Below are positions 1-7,355 of a stretch of DNA of 17,808 bases, in pieces. The notes under the pieces were generated by a model, which saw nothing but the letters and a program-made list of their open reading frames with translations, ran no database searches and was not told where the DNA came from. Every line of letters begins with the position of its first letter. Within the stretch, counting starts at the first letter, position 1. Made by a program: the position numbers and the translations under genes. The stretch comes from an uncultured Treponema sp. (lineage in GTDB: Bacteria; Spirochaetota; Spirochaetia; Treponematales; Treponemataceae), in the NCBI GenBank assembly GCA_937890485.1, contig CALBXN010000047.1:1-17808 (forward strand), read 5' to 3'.

Positions 1-70
1 ACTGAACGCGGTAGCCGGTATTGACCTGAACATTTCCGTTATCGTCCACCCACGGTACCCGGAAGGTTAT
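1..70 (-). CDS. gdhA: Glutamate dehydrogenase, internal fragment at the window edge
   Basis: Read on the minus strand, this stretch encodes ITFRVPWVDDNGNVQVNTGY followed by RVQ. This is the strongly conserved segment around residues 60 to 80 of hexameric NAD(P)-dependent glutamate dehydrogenase, which interconverts glutamate with 2-oxoglutarate and ammonia in the cytoplasm. The frame runs off the window at position 1. On its N-terminal side the homology stops near position 70, where the sequence becomes the tail of an antiporter gene on the other strand, so about 60 N-terminal residues are missing. The stretch is visibly richer in G+C than everything to its right. The gene identity is recognised from memory of the family. 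That it comes from another genome, or from a rearrangement, is inference. Confidence 0.72.
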   Translation of the reverse strand, partial: MTFRVPWVDDNGNVQVNTGYRVQ

Positions 71-167
71 TTTGTTATTATTCTCACTTCCTAAGAAAAG
101 ACTTTCAAGACTTACTGGTATTATCTTCTTGATTTGTTATGCTGTTTACTTTTACATGATTTGGTAA
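69..167 (+). pseudogene. C-terminal tail of a second Na+/Ca2+ antiporter (5' truncated paralogue)
   Basis: This plus-strand frame ends in a TAA at 165-167. It encodes ILLLLFSLPKKRLSRLTGII and then FLICYAVYFYMIW. It matches the last 33 residues of the complete antiporter gene just downstream, with only three differences (Cys to Ser, Val to Leu, Ala to Thr), and the two are also very similar at the nucleotide level. It is therefore the 3' end of a tandem paralogue of that gene. Homology begins abruptly at about position 69, where it abuts the glutamate dehydrogenase fragment. The truncation is caused by that join. Whether the full paralogue exists in the genome cannot be seen here. Confidence 0.8.
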
Positions 168-219
168 TATAATTTTATTTATAAATATAAATTTGTATGT
201 TTGTTGGAGATTTTAGTTT

Positions 220-1212
220 ATGGATATGATTTTAAACTTAATTGGATTTTCCAATTTTGGTTTAGTTTGGCAAATAATTTTGCAAATTGCAATTTTAGCC
301 CTTGGATTTGTTTTTCTTGTAAAAGGTGCTGATTGGTTTGTAGATGGTGCTGCAAGTATTGCAACAAAATTTGGTATTCCGCAATTAATTATTGGTTTAA
401 CAATCGTAGCTATGGGAACATCTGCACCAGAAGCAGCTGTTAGTATTACGGCTGCTGCAGGTGGTAATGCAGATATTACAATTGGAAATGTTGTTGGTAG
501 TAATATTTTGAATATTTTTGTTATTCTTGGACTTACGGCTTTAGTAAATCCAGTTGTAGTTCAAAAATCTTCATTAATAGTTGATATTCCTGTTGTAATT
601 GGAATTACAGCAATGATTTTTGTTATGGGCTTAGATGGTTCAATTTCAAGATTTGATGCTGTTATCATGTTGATTGTTTTAGCTTCTTATTTAGTTTATT
701 TAATTTGGGACGCAAAACGCTCAAAGGCATTAGGTCTTGAAACAAATGAAGATTCTGAAGAAATAAAAAATCTTTCTTTACCAAAATCTTTAATTTTTAC
801 AGTGATTGGTTTAGCTTTAATTGTTGTAGGAAGTAATTGTGTAGTTGAAGGTGCAACTTTTATTGCAGAAAAAGCAGGTTTAAGTGAAAGATTTATTGGA
901 CTTACAATTGTTGCTCTTGGAACATCTTTGCCAGAATTATTTACGTCAGTAACTGCTGCAATGAAGAAAAATTCTGATATTGCTGTGGGAAATATTTTGG
1001 GAAGTAATATTTTTAACATTCTTTTTGTAGTAGGATTATCAGGTTTAATTATTCCTGTTCCATTCCAAAATGCATTTAGATTTGATACTATCGTTTCTGG
1101 AATTGCTGCAATTTTGTTGTTACTTTTCTGTCTTCCAAAAAAACGACTTTCAAGAGTTGCTGGAATTATTTTCTTGATTTGTTACGCTGTATACTTTTAC
1201 ATGATTTGGTAA
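220..1212 (+). CDS. Calcium/sodium antiporter, CaCA family (YrbG-like)
   Basis: This is an inner-membrane cation exchanger of 330 residues, the usual size for bacterial K+-independent Na+/Ca2+ exchangers. It carries the two inverted alpha repeats that define the family. The first has GLTIVAMGTSAPE at about residues 61-73 followed by GNVVGSNILN. The second has GLTIVALGTSLPE at about 227-239 followed by GNILGSNIFN. The GTSxPE glutamates and the GSN motifs are the cation-binding elements. About ten hydrophobic segments are present, split by a hydrophilic loop near residues 165-190. A GGAGA Shine-Dalgarno sequence at 206-210 supports the ATG at 220. The tail of a near-identical paralogue lies directly upstream, so the genome probably has a tandem pair. 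The exchanged ion (Ca2+ against Na+ or H+) cannot be fixed from sequence alone. Confidence 0.93.
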   Translation: MDMILNLIGFSNFGLVWQIILQIAILALGFVFLVKGADWFVDGAASIATKFGIPQLIIGLTIVAMGTSAPEAAVSITAAAGGNADITIGNVVGSNILNIFVILGLTALVNPVVVQKSSLIVDIPVVIGITAMIFVMGLDGSISRFDAVIMLIVLASYLVYLIWDAKRSKALGLETNEDSEEIKNLSLPKSLIFTVIGLALIVVGSNCVVEGATFIAEKAGLSERFIGLTIVALGTSLPELFTSVTAAMKKNSDIAVGNILGSNIFNILFVVGLSGLIIPVPFQNAFRFDTIVSGIAAILLLLFCLPKKRLSRVAGIIFLICYAVYFYMIW

Positions 1213-1236
1213 AAAATAATTTCTAAAAAATTTTTG

Positions 1237-1265
1237 TTTACATATAAAAGATAACTGTATAAAAT
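1237..1265 (+). promoter_or_regulatory. Sigma-70-type promoter of the 67-codon remnant
   Basis: TTTACA at 1237-1242 and TAAAAT at 1260-1265 are separated by 17 bp. They lie just upstream of a GGAGA at 1274-1278 and the ATG at 1291. The promoter appears intact although the gene it drives looks internally deleted. Confidence 0.5.
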
Positions 1266-1290
1266 CTAATATTGGAGAGTAAAGTATTTT

Positions 1291-1494
1291 ATGGAATATT
1301 TTAAGTTACAAATTGGATGTTTGGCAGTTATCTTTTTTATTATATTCTCTTATTACAGAGACGCCATGCCCTTAGATAAATGTTTTGAAATAATCAAAAA
1401 TGGAAGAGAAAACGATTTTGATCCACTTTTAGTTGATATATTTGTAGAAATTAGACCAAAGGTCGAAAAGGTTTACGAATCAATTTATTCTTAA
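1291..1494 (+). pseudogene. 67-codon remnant of an HD-GYP-type signalling protein (internal deletion)
   Basis: The first 20 or so residues (MEYFKLQIGCLAVIFFIIFS) resemble the N-terminal membrane anchor of spirochaete and clostridial cyclic-di-GMP signalling proteins. The rest (DKCFEIIKNGRENDFDPLLV and on to DIFVEIRPKVEKVYE) resembles the extreme C-terminus of HD-GYP phosphodiesterases, where the pattern EII.xGRGxxFDPxxVDAF is typical. No catalytic HD or GYP residues lie between them. The simplest reading is that the catalytic core has been deleted in frame, joining the two ends near 1348-1362. Local base composition rises at that point. A real small protein, or a collapsed assembly, remain possible. 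The ORF has its own promoter and a distant Shine-Dalgarno sequence, so it may still be translated. Confidence 0.55.
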
Positions 1495-1503
1495 AAAAAT
1501 ATC

Positions 1504-1532
1504 TTTTATTATTCATTTTTCTGTTGTATAAT
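1504..1532 (+). promoter_or_regulatory. Likely promoter of the OPT transporter operon
   Basis: A perfect -10 hexamer TATAAT lies at 1527-1532, with a weak -35 candidate TTTTAT at 1504-1509 (17 bp spacing). The OPT gene starts 33 bp downstream, with AGGA at 1555-1558 as its Shine-Dalgarno sequence. Confidence 0.45.
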
Positions 1533-1564
1533 GGTAAGGATATTATATTTTTTCAGGACAAATT

Positions 1565-3463
1565 ATGAGTAAACAAAATGATTTTAAACCATTCATTCCT
1601 GCTGATAGAATTGTACCAGAATTAACAATTACTTCTATTGTAGTGGGTTTGATTTTAGCTGTTGTCTTTGGAGCTGCAAATGCTTATCTAGGACTTAGAG
1701 TTGGTATGACTATTTCTGCTTCTATTCCAGCTGCTGTTATTTCTATGGGAATTATTCGTGTTTTATTAAAACGAAATTCTATCCTAGAAAATAATATGGT
1801 TCAGACAATCGGTTCTGCAGGTGAATCCTTGGCTGCAGGTGCTATTTTTACATTGCCTGCTTTATTTATGTGGGCTGCTGAAAATCCAGCAATAAAAAAT
1901 CCTTCTTTTATTACTATTGCTACATTGGCTTTATTAGGTGGAATTTTAGGTGTTCTTTTTATGATTCCATTACGAAAAGCTTTAATTGTAGAAGAACATG
2001 GAGTTTTGCCTTTCCCAGAAGGAACTGCTTGTGCAGAAGTACTTTTAGCTGGGGAAGAAGGTGGAGATAAATCTAAAATTGTTTTTTCAGGATTGGGACT
2101 TGCTGCTGCTTACAAATTTATTACAGACGGATTAAAACTTTTCCCTTCTGAAATTACTTGGGAATTAAAATCTTTACGAACTGGATTTGGGCTAGATGTT
2201 CTTCCTGCTTTAACAGGGGTTGGATATATTTGTGGAACAAAAATCTCTTCATATATGTTTGCAGGTGGAATTGTTGGTTGGTTTGTTTTAATTCCACTTA
2301 TTACATTCTTTGGACTTGATAGAGTGATTGCTCCTGCTGTTGCACCTATTTCAGAATTAGGTTCTGCTGGCGTTTGGAGTTATTTTATTCGATACATTGG
2401 AGCAGGGGCAGTTGCAACTGGTGGTATCATTAGTTTGATTAAGTCATTACCTTTGATTGTAAATACTTTTGCTAAATCTATAAAAGGTTTGGGAAAATCG
2501 TCAAATTCTCAAGAAAGAACAGATAAAGATTTGCCAATGACAGTTGTTCTTGTTGGAAGTTTAGTTATCGCACTTTTGATTTGGTTGATTCCTACAGTTC
2601 CTGTAACTTTCTTAGGTGCTTTAATGATTGTTGTTTTTGGATTTTTCTTTGCAACAGTTTCTAGCCGAATGGTTGGTCTTGTTGGTTCATCAAATAATCC
2701 TGTTTCCGGAATGATTATTGCAACTTTGCTTGTTGTAACTTTGATTCTAAAAGCAACTGGTTTTACTGGTTACGAAGGAATGGCATCTGCAATTTGTATT
2801 GGAACAATTATTTGTATTGTAACTGCTATGGCAGGTGATACATCACAAGATTTGAAAACAGGTTACATTGTAGGAGCAACTCCTGAAAAACAACAAATTG
2901 GTGAAATTCTTGGAGCTATCATTTCTGCCTTTGCAATTGGATTGATTATGTACTTGTTAAATGCTGCTTGGGGATTTGGTTCAAAAGAAATTCCAGCACC
3001 ACAAGCAACACTTATGAAACTTGTTGTAGAAGGTGTTATGGGAGGAACTTTACCTTGGGCTTTATTACTTTGTGGAGTTGGTATTGCCCTTGCAGTAGAA
3101 GTTATTGGAATTCCTGTTTTGCCATTTGCAGTAGGTTTATATCTTCCAATTTACTTGTCTGCTCCAATCTTCCTTGGTGGATTAATCAGATGGTTTGTAG
3201 AAAAGAAAACTGCTAAGAAAGAAGCAGAACAAAAAGAAACTGTTGAAAAAGGTATTCTTTATTGTTCAGGATTGATTGCTGGTGAAGGTGTTATCGGTAT
3301 GATTCTTGCAATTTTAGCTGTAATTCCTTTTGCTAACGGAACCTTATCTGATGCAATAAATTTAAATTATCCTCTTGGACAAATAGGAAGTATAATCTTT
3401 TTCATATTGATAATTGCGTCAATGTTCTATTTTTCTTTTGCAAAATCAAAAAAGAGTAAATAA
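1565..3463 (+). CDS. OPT family oligopeptide transporter
   Basis: This polytopic inner-membrane transporter has 632 residues, the normal length for bacterial members of the OPT family, which import small peptides or metal-chelate-like substrates using proton or sodium gradients. Visible family segments include GAANAYLGLRVGMTISASIP near residues 36-55, IGSAGESLAAGAIF near 82-95, EEHGVLPFPEGTACAE near 142-157, and SSNNPVSGMIIATLL in the second half. About 15 hydrophobic segments can be counted, with a lysine-rich loop near residues 547-560 and a lysine-rich C-terminus. The next gene begins two bases after its stop, so the two are probably translated together. The substrate cannot be told from the sequence. 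Confidence 0.93.
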   Translation: MSKQNDFKPFIPADRIVPELTITSIVVGLILAVVFGAANAYLGLRVGMTISASIPAAVISMGIIRVLLKRNSILENNMVQTIGSAGESLAAGAIFTLPALFMWAAENPAIKNPSFITIATLALLGGILGVLFMIPLRKALIVEEHGVLPFPEGTACAEVLLAGEEGGDKSKIVFSGLGLAAAYKFITDGLKLFPSEITWELKSLRTGFGLDVLPALTGVGYICGTKISSYMFAGGIVGWFVLIPLITFFGLDRVIAPAVAPISELGSAGVWSYFIRYIGAGAVATGGIISLIKSLPLIVNTFAKSIKGLGKSSNSQERTDKDLPMTVVLVGSLVIALLIWLIPTVPVTFLGALMIVVFGFFFATVSSRMVGLVGSSNNPVSGMIIATLLVVTLILKATGFTGYEGMASAICIGTIICIVTAMAGDTSQDLKTGYIVGATPEKQQIGEILGAIISAFAIGLIMYLLNAAWGFGSKEIPAPQATLMKLVVEGVMGGTLPWALLLCGVGIALAVEVIGIPVLPFAVGLYLPIYLSAPIFLGGLIRWFVEKKTAKKEAEQKETVEKGILYCSGLIAGEGVIGMILAILAVIPFANGTLSDAINLNYPLGQIGSIIFFILIIASMFYFSFAKSKKSK

Positions 3464-3465
3464 TT

Positions 3466-3834
3466 TTGGCTAAGAAAGTTAAGCAACAAAAAATTTCTAA
3501 AAACTACATGGATTCAATCTTTGTGCATAAGCCAACTTTACAATGGCATATCACAGAGAATGAATCCAAAAAACAAATTGTAGTTTTGGATGTAGAAAAT
3601 ACAGGATTTTTTAATAAAATTGCTCAAAAGTTTTTTCATAAACCAAAGGTGAGTCATATTTCTTTAGATGAATATGGTTCATCTTTGTGGTTGTTTTTAG
3701 ATGGAAGTTCCACAGTTTTTGACATCGTAAACAAAATGAAAGAAAAATTTCCATCAGAAGAAGATAAAATGCTAAATCGTGTTGTAACCTTTTTTCACAC
3801 TTTACAAGTGAACGAATTTATAATCCAAATATAA
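3466..3834 (+). CDS. PqqD-like small protein coupled to the OPT transporter
   Basis: This is a 122-residue soluble protein. The segment LDEYGSSLWLFLDGSSTVFD IVNKMKEKFP (about residues 65-94) matches the core of the PqqD fold, whose pattern is LNetgalIWelcDGxxTvxeI. PqqD proteins normally hold a precursor peptide for a radical-SAM enzyme, but no such enzyme or precursor is visible here. The start appears to be TTG at 3466, two bases after the transporter stop, with AAAGAG at 3451-3456 acting as Shine-Dalgarno. An internal ATG at 3508 is the alternative. The N-terminus is lysine-rich and has no signal peptide. Tight coupling suggests work with the transporter, for example binding a transported peptide, but this is inference. 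Confidence 0.75.
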   Translation: MAKKVKQQKISKNYMDSIFVHKPTLQWHITENESKKQIVVLDVENTGFFNKIAQKFFHKPKVSHISLDEYGSSLWLFLDGSSTVFDIVNKMKEKFPSEEDKMLNRVVTFFHTLQVNEFIIQI

Positions 3835-3840
3835 ATCTAA

Positions 3841-3869
3841 TTGAATTGTAAAGCTTACTATAGTATAAT
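3841..3869 (+). promoter_or_regulatory. Strong sigma-70-type promoter of the CsgG-like gene
   Basis: TTGAAT at 3841-3846 and a perfect TATAAT at 3864-3869 are separated by exactly 17 bp. Initiation about 7 bases downstream would give a leader of roughly 25 nt. TAGGA at 3888-3892 serves as the ribosome-binding site for the ATG at 3901. Confidence 0.7.
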
Positions 3870-3900
3870 GTACTTATAAATTTTGTGTAGGATATAATTT

Positions 3901-6150
3901 ATGGTAAAGAAATTTTTGTTAGTCCTTTTGATATGTTTTTTTTCTTGTTCATTTATTTTTGCAGATGGATACTATGTTGGAAAAGGAATGGAAGGTAAAA
4001 GATTAGCTGTTCATGATTTAGAATTTCAAGGATTATCTACTGTCGATAAAACTCAATTCTTAGATTTAGTTTATTATGTGCGTACTTATCTTCATGATTA
4101 TGCAGGATTTGATATTGTTGATGTTCAAAATCTTGAAGAAATTAAAAAACTACAAGCAAAATCTGAAAGTGCTCAATACAATACTAAAACTTCTTTGACT
4201 GCGGGTTTGTTGGAATTTGCAGAATATCAGGCATTTGTTAGAATTTCAAAATCTGGTGGTGAATTTTCAATAAGTCTTAGTATTAGTGATTTGACTACTT
4301 CAAAGGTTATTGCTGAATCTATAGTAAATAAATTAAAAAAAATTACAGAAGTTTCTGATATTGGTGTAAGAAAATTAATTTTGCAAATTGTTCCTAAGAT
4401 GAATGTTACCTTAACTGCTATGGGAAAATATAGCCTTAATGGTAATGATACAAACGATTTGAGTATTGAGCAAGAACTTAATTTTGCAAAACAAGAAGAA
4501 AAAGCTTTGCAAGATACTTTATCAAGTGTTCAAGTAGAATTGAAAAATATTTCTTCTGATGTTTTAGATATGAATTCAGTTGCTAGAAAAGCACAACTTG
4601 AAATTGAAAAACAAATATCTGAACAAAAACTTTCAATGGCACAACAAAAAATTAAGCGTTTAGCAGAACAAAAAGAGAAAGAGCGTATAGAAAAAGAAAA
4701 AGCTATTAATTATACAGAAGAATTAAAACAAAGAATAAAAGATACATCTGATGAAGTAGAAAAAGTTGCCGCAGAATTTCGCTCTAAGAAGTTTGATGGA
4801 TTAACATTTACTGAACAAATTACAGTTATAGAAAAAGAGAAAAAAGCATATATAGAACTACGAAAAAAAATAAATGATGAAATAAAAAATTTTTATACAG
4901 AGGCAGAACAAGAATATAATGAAAGAAAAATAGATGTTAATGATAGTAAAAACTACAGAATGGCTGAATTGACCAATGGTGTTCCAACTGAGGCTGCTAA
5001 AAATATAAAAATAGATGATAATAAAAAGTTATATGAAGAACTGATACAACAAGCAAAAAACAATGAGGCAAAACTCCGTAAAGAAAATCAGTTAGAAGAT
5101 ATTTTAGAAAGTATTAGGTCAAAACAAAAAAATCTTGCCAAACCTCAAGTTCAAAATTCTCTTGTTGATTCAAATTTATTGCGTATAAGCGAGTATGATG
5201 GTGCTAATAAAAGGTGGGTGGTAACTGTAGATTTTTATAATGAAGGTAATCTTTTAATTTCTCAAAATATATTTTTATCTTTTAATAAACTTTCTAAAAT
5301 TATTGAAGGAAGAACTTATTCTGAAGAAGAAATGGAAGGGAAAGGGAAAAAAGAAAAATATATTTCTTACCTTGATGATGTAGAATATTATGACAGTTTA
5401 TTTAGAATGGGAACTCCAATTATCAATGTAGATGTAGAGTTTACTGTAGTAGCTTTACCTGATGTTTCTCCTTCTGAATATAAAATTTCTATAAATAAAT
5501 ATGTTATAAAAAAGACTGATGGTGGTAAAGTTATTGAAACTATTTTAAGTGATAATTTTTATGAACTTAAATTAAATCCTAAATATGATATTCGTTCTGA
5601 AGAGGTTATTGAAAGGGAAGAGAAAACAAAGCAAATTGTACTTGAAAAAGCAAAAGTTCTAGAACAAAAGGAAAAGGAAAGGTTACAATCACAACAAAGA
5701 AGAAAAGCTGAAAGTAAAAGGCGGTCTAGTATTACAGATAACCTTGAAAAATCAGGAACATATTATGGCATTATTTTTGAAACTGTTTTGCAAGATTTTC
5801 TTATTGGTGTAGATTTTGGAGCTGATTTTCCTTTGAAAAAAAACTTCTTGGCAAATTTTAATTTTGATTTAAAATGGAACAAAGAAAATCTTGATGATGT
5901 ATATTGTAATTTTGTGGGCGGAATAGGATTAAATAAATTTCTTGCTTTTGGAAACTATCCTTGTGTTTTTACTTCTATAGGTATTGGTGGTGGAACCTTA
6001 GGTTTTCAAGTTTTAGGTAATGTAGGTTTAGAAGTACCTTTAAGAGGAGTGTTTAAATTATATCTAGGTTATCACTTGAAATTTTATTCTGATTATGGAA
6101 TTTCTAATAATTATACAATAGGACTTAGTACTCCAATTTATTTGTGGTAA
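3901..6150 (+). CDS. Exported CsgG-like protein with long coiled coils and a possible beta-barrel-like tail
   Basis: This 749-residue protein has a clear signal peptide (MVKKFLLVLLICFFSCSFIF ADG). Residues about 30-170 (KRLAVHDLEFQGLS, then FDIVDVQNLEEIKKLQ) have the layout of CsgG/TolB-like envelope domains, in which a strand with an 'xxAVxdF' pattern is followed by a helix and a variable-substrate loop. Residues about 190-410 are Glu/Lys/Gln-rich heptad-like coiled coil, and a second charged helix spans about 575-620. The last 120 residues alternate hydrophobic and polar positions, with glycine-rich turns, and end in an aromatic tryptophan. That is typical of an outer-membrane strand signature, though short for a full barrel. 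It is followed by an LPP20-family gene, which suggests a shared envelope role. No exact family is assigned. Domain boundaries are by eye. Confidence 0.6.
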   Translation: MVKKFLLVLLICFFSCSFIFADGYYVGKGMEGKRLAVHDLEFQGLSTVDKTQFLDLVYYVRTYLHDYAGFDIVDVQNLEEIKKLQAKSESAQYNTKTSLTAGLLEFAEYQAFVRISKSGGEFSISLSISDLTTSKVIAESIVNKLKKITEVSDIGVRKLILQIVPKMNVTLTAMGKYSLNGNDTNDLSIEQELNFAKQEEKALQDTLSSVQVELKNISSDVLDMNSVARKAQLEIEKQISEQKLSMAQQKIKRLAEQKEKERIEKEKAINYTEELKQRIKDTSDEVEKVAAEFRSKKFDGLTFTEQITVIEKEKKAYIELRKKINDEIKNFYTEAEQEYNERKIDVNDSKNYRMAELTNGVPTEAAKNIKIDDNKKLYEELIQQAKNNEAKLRKENQLEDILESIRSKQKNLAKPQVQNSLVDSNLLRISEYDGANKRWVVTVDFYNEGNLLISQNIFLSFNKLSKIIEGRTYSEEEMEGKGKKEKYISYLDDVEYYDSLFRMGTPIINVDVEFTVVALPDVSPSEYKISINKYVIKKTDGGKVIETILSDNFYELKLNPKYDIRSEEVIEREEKTKQIVLEKAKVLEQKEKERLQSQQRRKAESKRRSSITDNLEKSGTYYGIIFETVLQDFLIGVDFGADFPLKKNFLANFNFDLKWNKENLDDVYCNFVGGIGLNKFLAFGNYPCVFTSIGIGGGTLGFQVLGNVGLEVPLRGVFKLYLGYHLKFYSDYGISNNYTIGLSTPIYLW

Positions 6151-6151
6151 A

Positions 6152-6173
6152 GATATATGTTTATATCGTTTTT
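6152..6173 (+). terminator. Weak AT-rich hairpin with T-run after the CsgG-like gene
   Basis: GATATA at 6152-6157 and TATATC at 6162-6167 form a 6-bp stem with a 4-nt loop. A G and five Ts follow at 6168-6173. The stem has low stability, so it may only attenuate read-through into the next gene. Confidence 0.3.
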
Positions 6174-6210
6174 CCAAAATTTTAAATAGTTGAATCAGAA
6201 GGAGACTTCA

Positions 6211-7212
6211 GTGAAAAATAAAAAAAATATCTTAATAATTTTTTGTTTGTTTGAAACTGTTTTACTTTTTTCTTTAACAAAGAGAGAGCCTACTTGGTTT
6301 AGAGATTATAAAGCAATGTATCCAAGTAGTGATTATATTGCACAAATTGGAATGGCAAGTTCTGAAGAACATGCTATAACGGATGCAATTACACAAATAG
6401 CAAGATATTTTAATACACAAGTTGATTCAACTCTTACAACACACATGCAAAAGACTGTAAATGATGGCGAAGTAATTTTTGATTTAAAAAATATGATTAA
6501 TGATTCAAAAATAAAAAGCCAACAAAATCTTTTTGCTCTTGAATATACTGAAGTTTACTATTCAAAATCTGAAAAAATGTATTATTGTTTAGCATATATA
6601 AATAGAGATTATGCTTGGAGTATTTATTCTCCTGAAATAGAAATGGCAAAAGAATTGTTTTACAGTTTTTACAATAAGGCCCAATCTTCAACAGAATCTT
6701 TTTCAAAATTCTTTTTATATAATCAAGCATTAAAAGCAAGTAAAGAATTTTTAGCAAAATTAAACTATGCTCGCTTACTTCATCCTAAAAAAGAAGCTTT
6801 GTATAAGACAGATAGAGATACAATAGCTTCTATACCTTTGGCGATTAAAGAACAAGCAGGAAATACAACTATAATTTTATCAATAACTGATGATTATGGA
6901 AAAACTTTAGAAACTGCAATAAAAAAAGTTTTTTCAGATGAAGGATTTATATTTGGAAAAACTGGTAAATACCAATTAATCGTAACTGTAGAACCAAATA
7001 TTGAAGGCGAAAATCCTTTGACAATTTATCCTAGTGTTTCATTGGAATTAACAAATTCTAATGGTAAAGTGATTTATTCCTATAATTTTCAATGTGAAGA
7101 AAAAACTATCGCATACAGTTTAGATACTGCCAAAAAAAGAATTTATCCAAAAATTGCAGAAATTTTAGTACAGGAAGTTTCCACAGATTTACAAAAATCT
7201 TTTGAATATTGA
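6211..7212 (+). CDS. LPP20-family exported protein
   Basis: The segment PTWFRDYKAMYPSSDYIAQI GMASSEEHAITDAITQIARY fits the LPP20 pattern (PxWfxdyxxxyPxxxYiaxxGxaxs...A...A...la). LPP20-type proteins are envelope proteins; relatives include FlgP-like flagellar outer-membrane components. I place the start at GTG 6211, because AAGGAGA at 6199-6205 is a strong Shine-Dalgarno sequence 6 nt upstream of it. The longer frame from TTG 6190 would contain that site inside the coding region. The resulting 334-residue protein has a hydrophobic N-terminal signal (KNILIIFCLFETVLLFSL). It has no cysteine at the cleavage region, so it is probably not a lipoprotein. The C-terminal half (from about residue 215) looks like an independent mixed domain. 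It follows the CsgG-like gene by 60 bp and may share its transcript. Confidence 0.72.
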   Translation: MKNKKNILIIFCLFETVLLFSLTKREPTWFRDYKAMYPSSDYIAQIGMASSEEHAITDAITQIARYFNTQVDSTLTTHMQKTVNDGEVIFDLKNMINDSKIKSQQNLFALEYTEVYYSKSEKMYYCLAYINRDYAWSIYSPEIEMAKELFYSFYNKAQSSTESFSKFFLYNQALKASKEFLAKLNYARLLHPKKEALYKTDRDTIASIPLAIKEQAGNTTIILSITDDYGKTLETAIKKVFSDEGFIFGKTGKYQLIVTVEPNIEGENPLTIYPSVSLELTNSNGKVIYSYNFQCEEKTIAYSLDTAKKRIYPKIAEILVQEVSTDLQKSFEY

Positions 7213-7253
7213 TTTTATTAAATAATTGATATTCTAAAGATTCGATTACTTGT

Positions 7254-7281
7254 AAAATATAACAAAAAATTATATTTTTTT
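7254..7281 (+). terminator. AT-only hairpin terminator after the LPP20-family gene
   Basis: AAAATATAA at 7254-7262 and TTATATTTT at 7270-7278 form a perfect 9-bp stem with a 7-nt loop, continued by Ts. It lies between the LPP20-family stop and the next promoter. All pairs are A-T, so its strength is uncertain. Confidence 0.4.
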
Positions 7282-7282
7282 C

Positions 7283-7312
7283 TTGACAATTTTGAATTTG
7301 CATTGATAAACT
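7283..7312 (+). promoter_or_regulatory. Promoter of the 403-residue lipoprotein gene
   Basis: A consensus -35 TTGACA lies at 7283-7288 and TAAACT at 7307-7312, with an 18-bp spacer. The gene start at 7356 follows a strong TTAGGAGG ribosome-binding site. Confidence 0.6.
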
Positions 7313-7355
7313 ATTCTTAGTTATTGATTAACAAAGATTTTTTAGGAGGAAAATT

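Noticed and set aside
2968..3216. 82-codon frame within the OPT gene
   Set aside because: It is an alternative frame of a well-recognised membrane transporter, with cysteine- and serine-rich nonsense composition.
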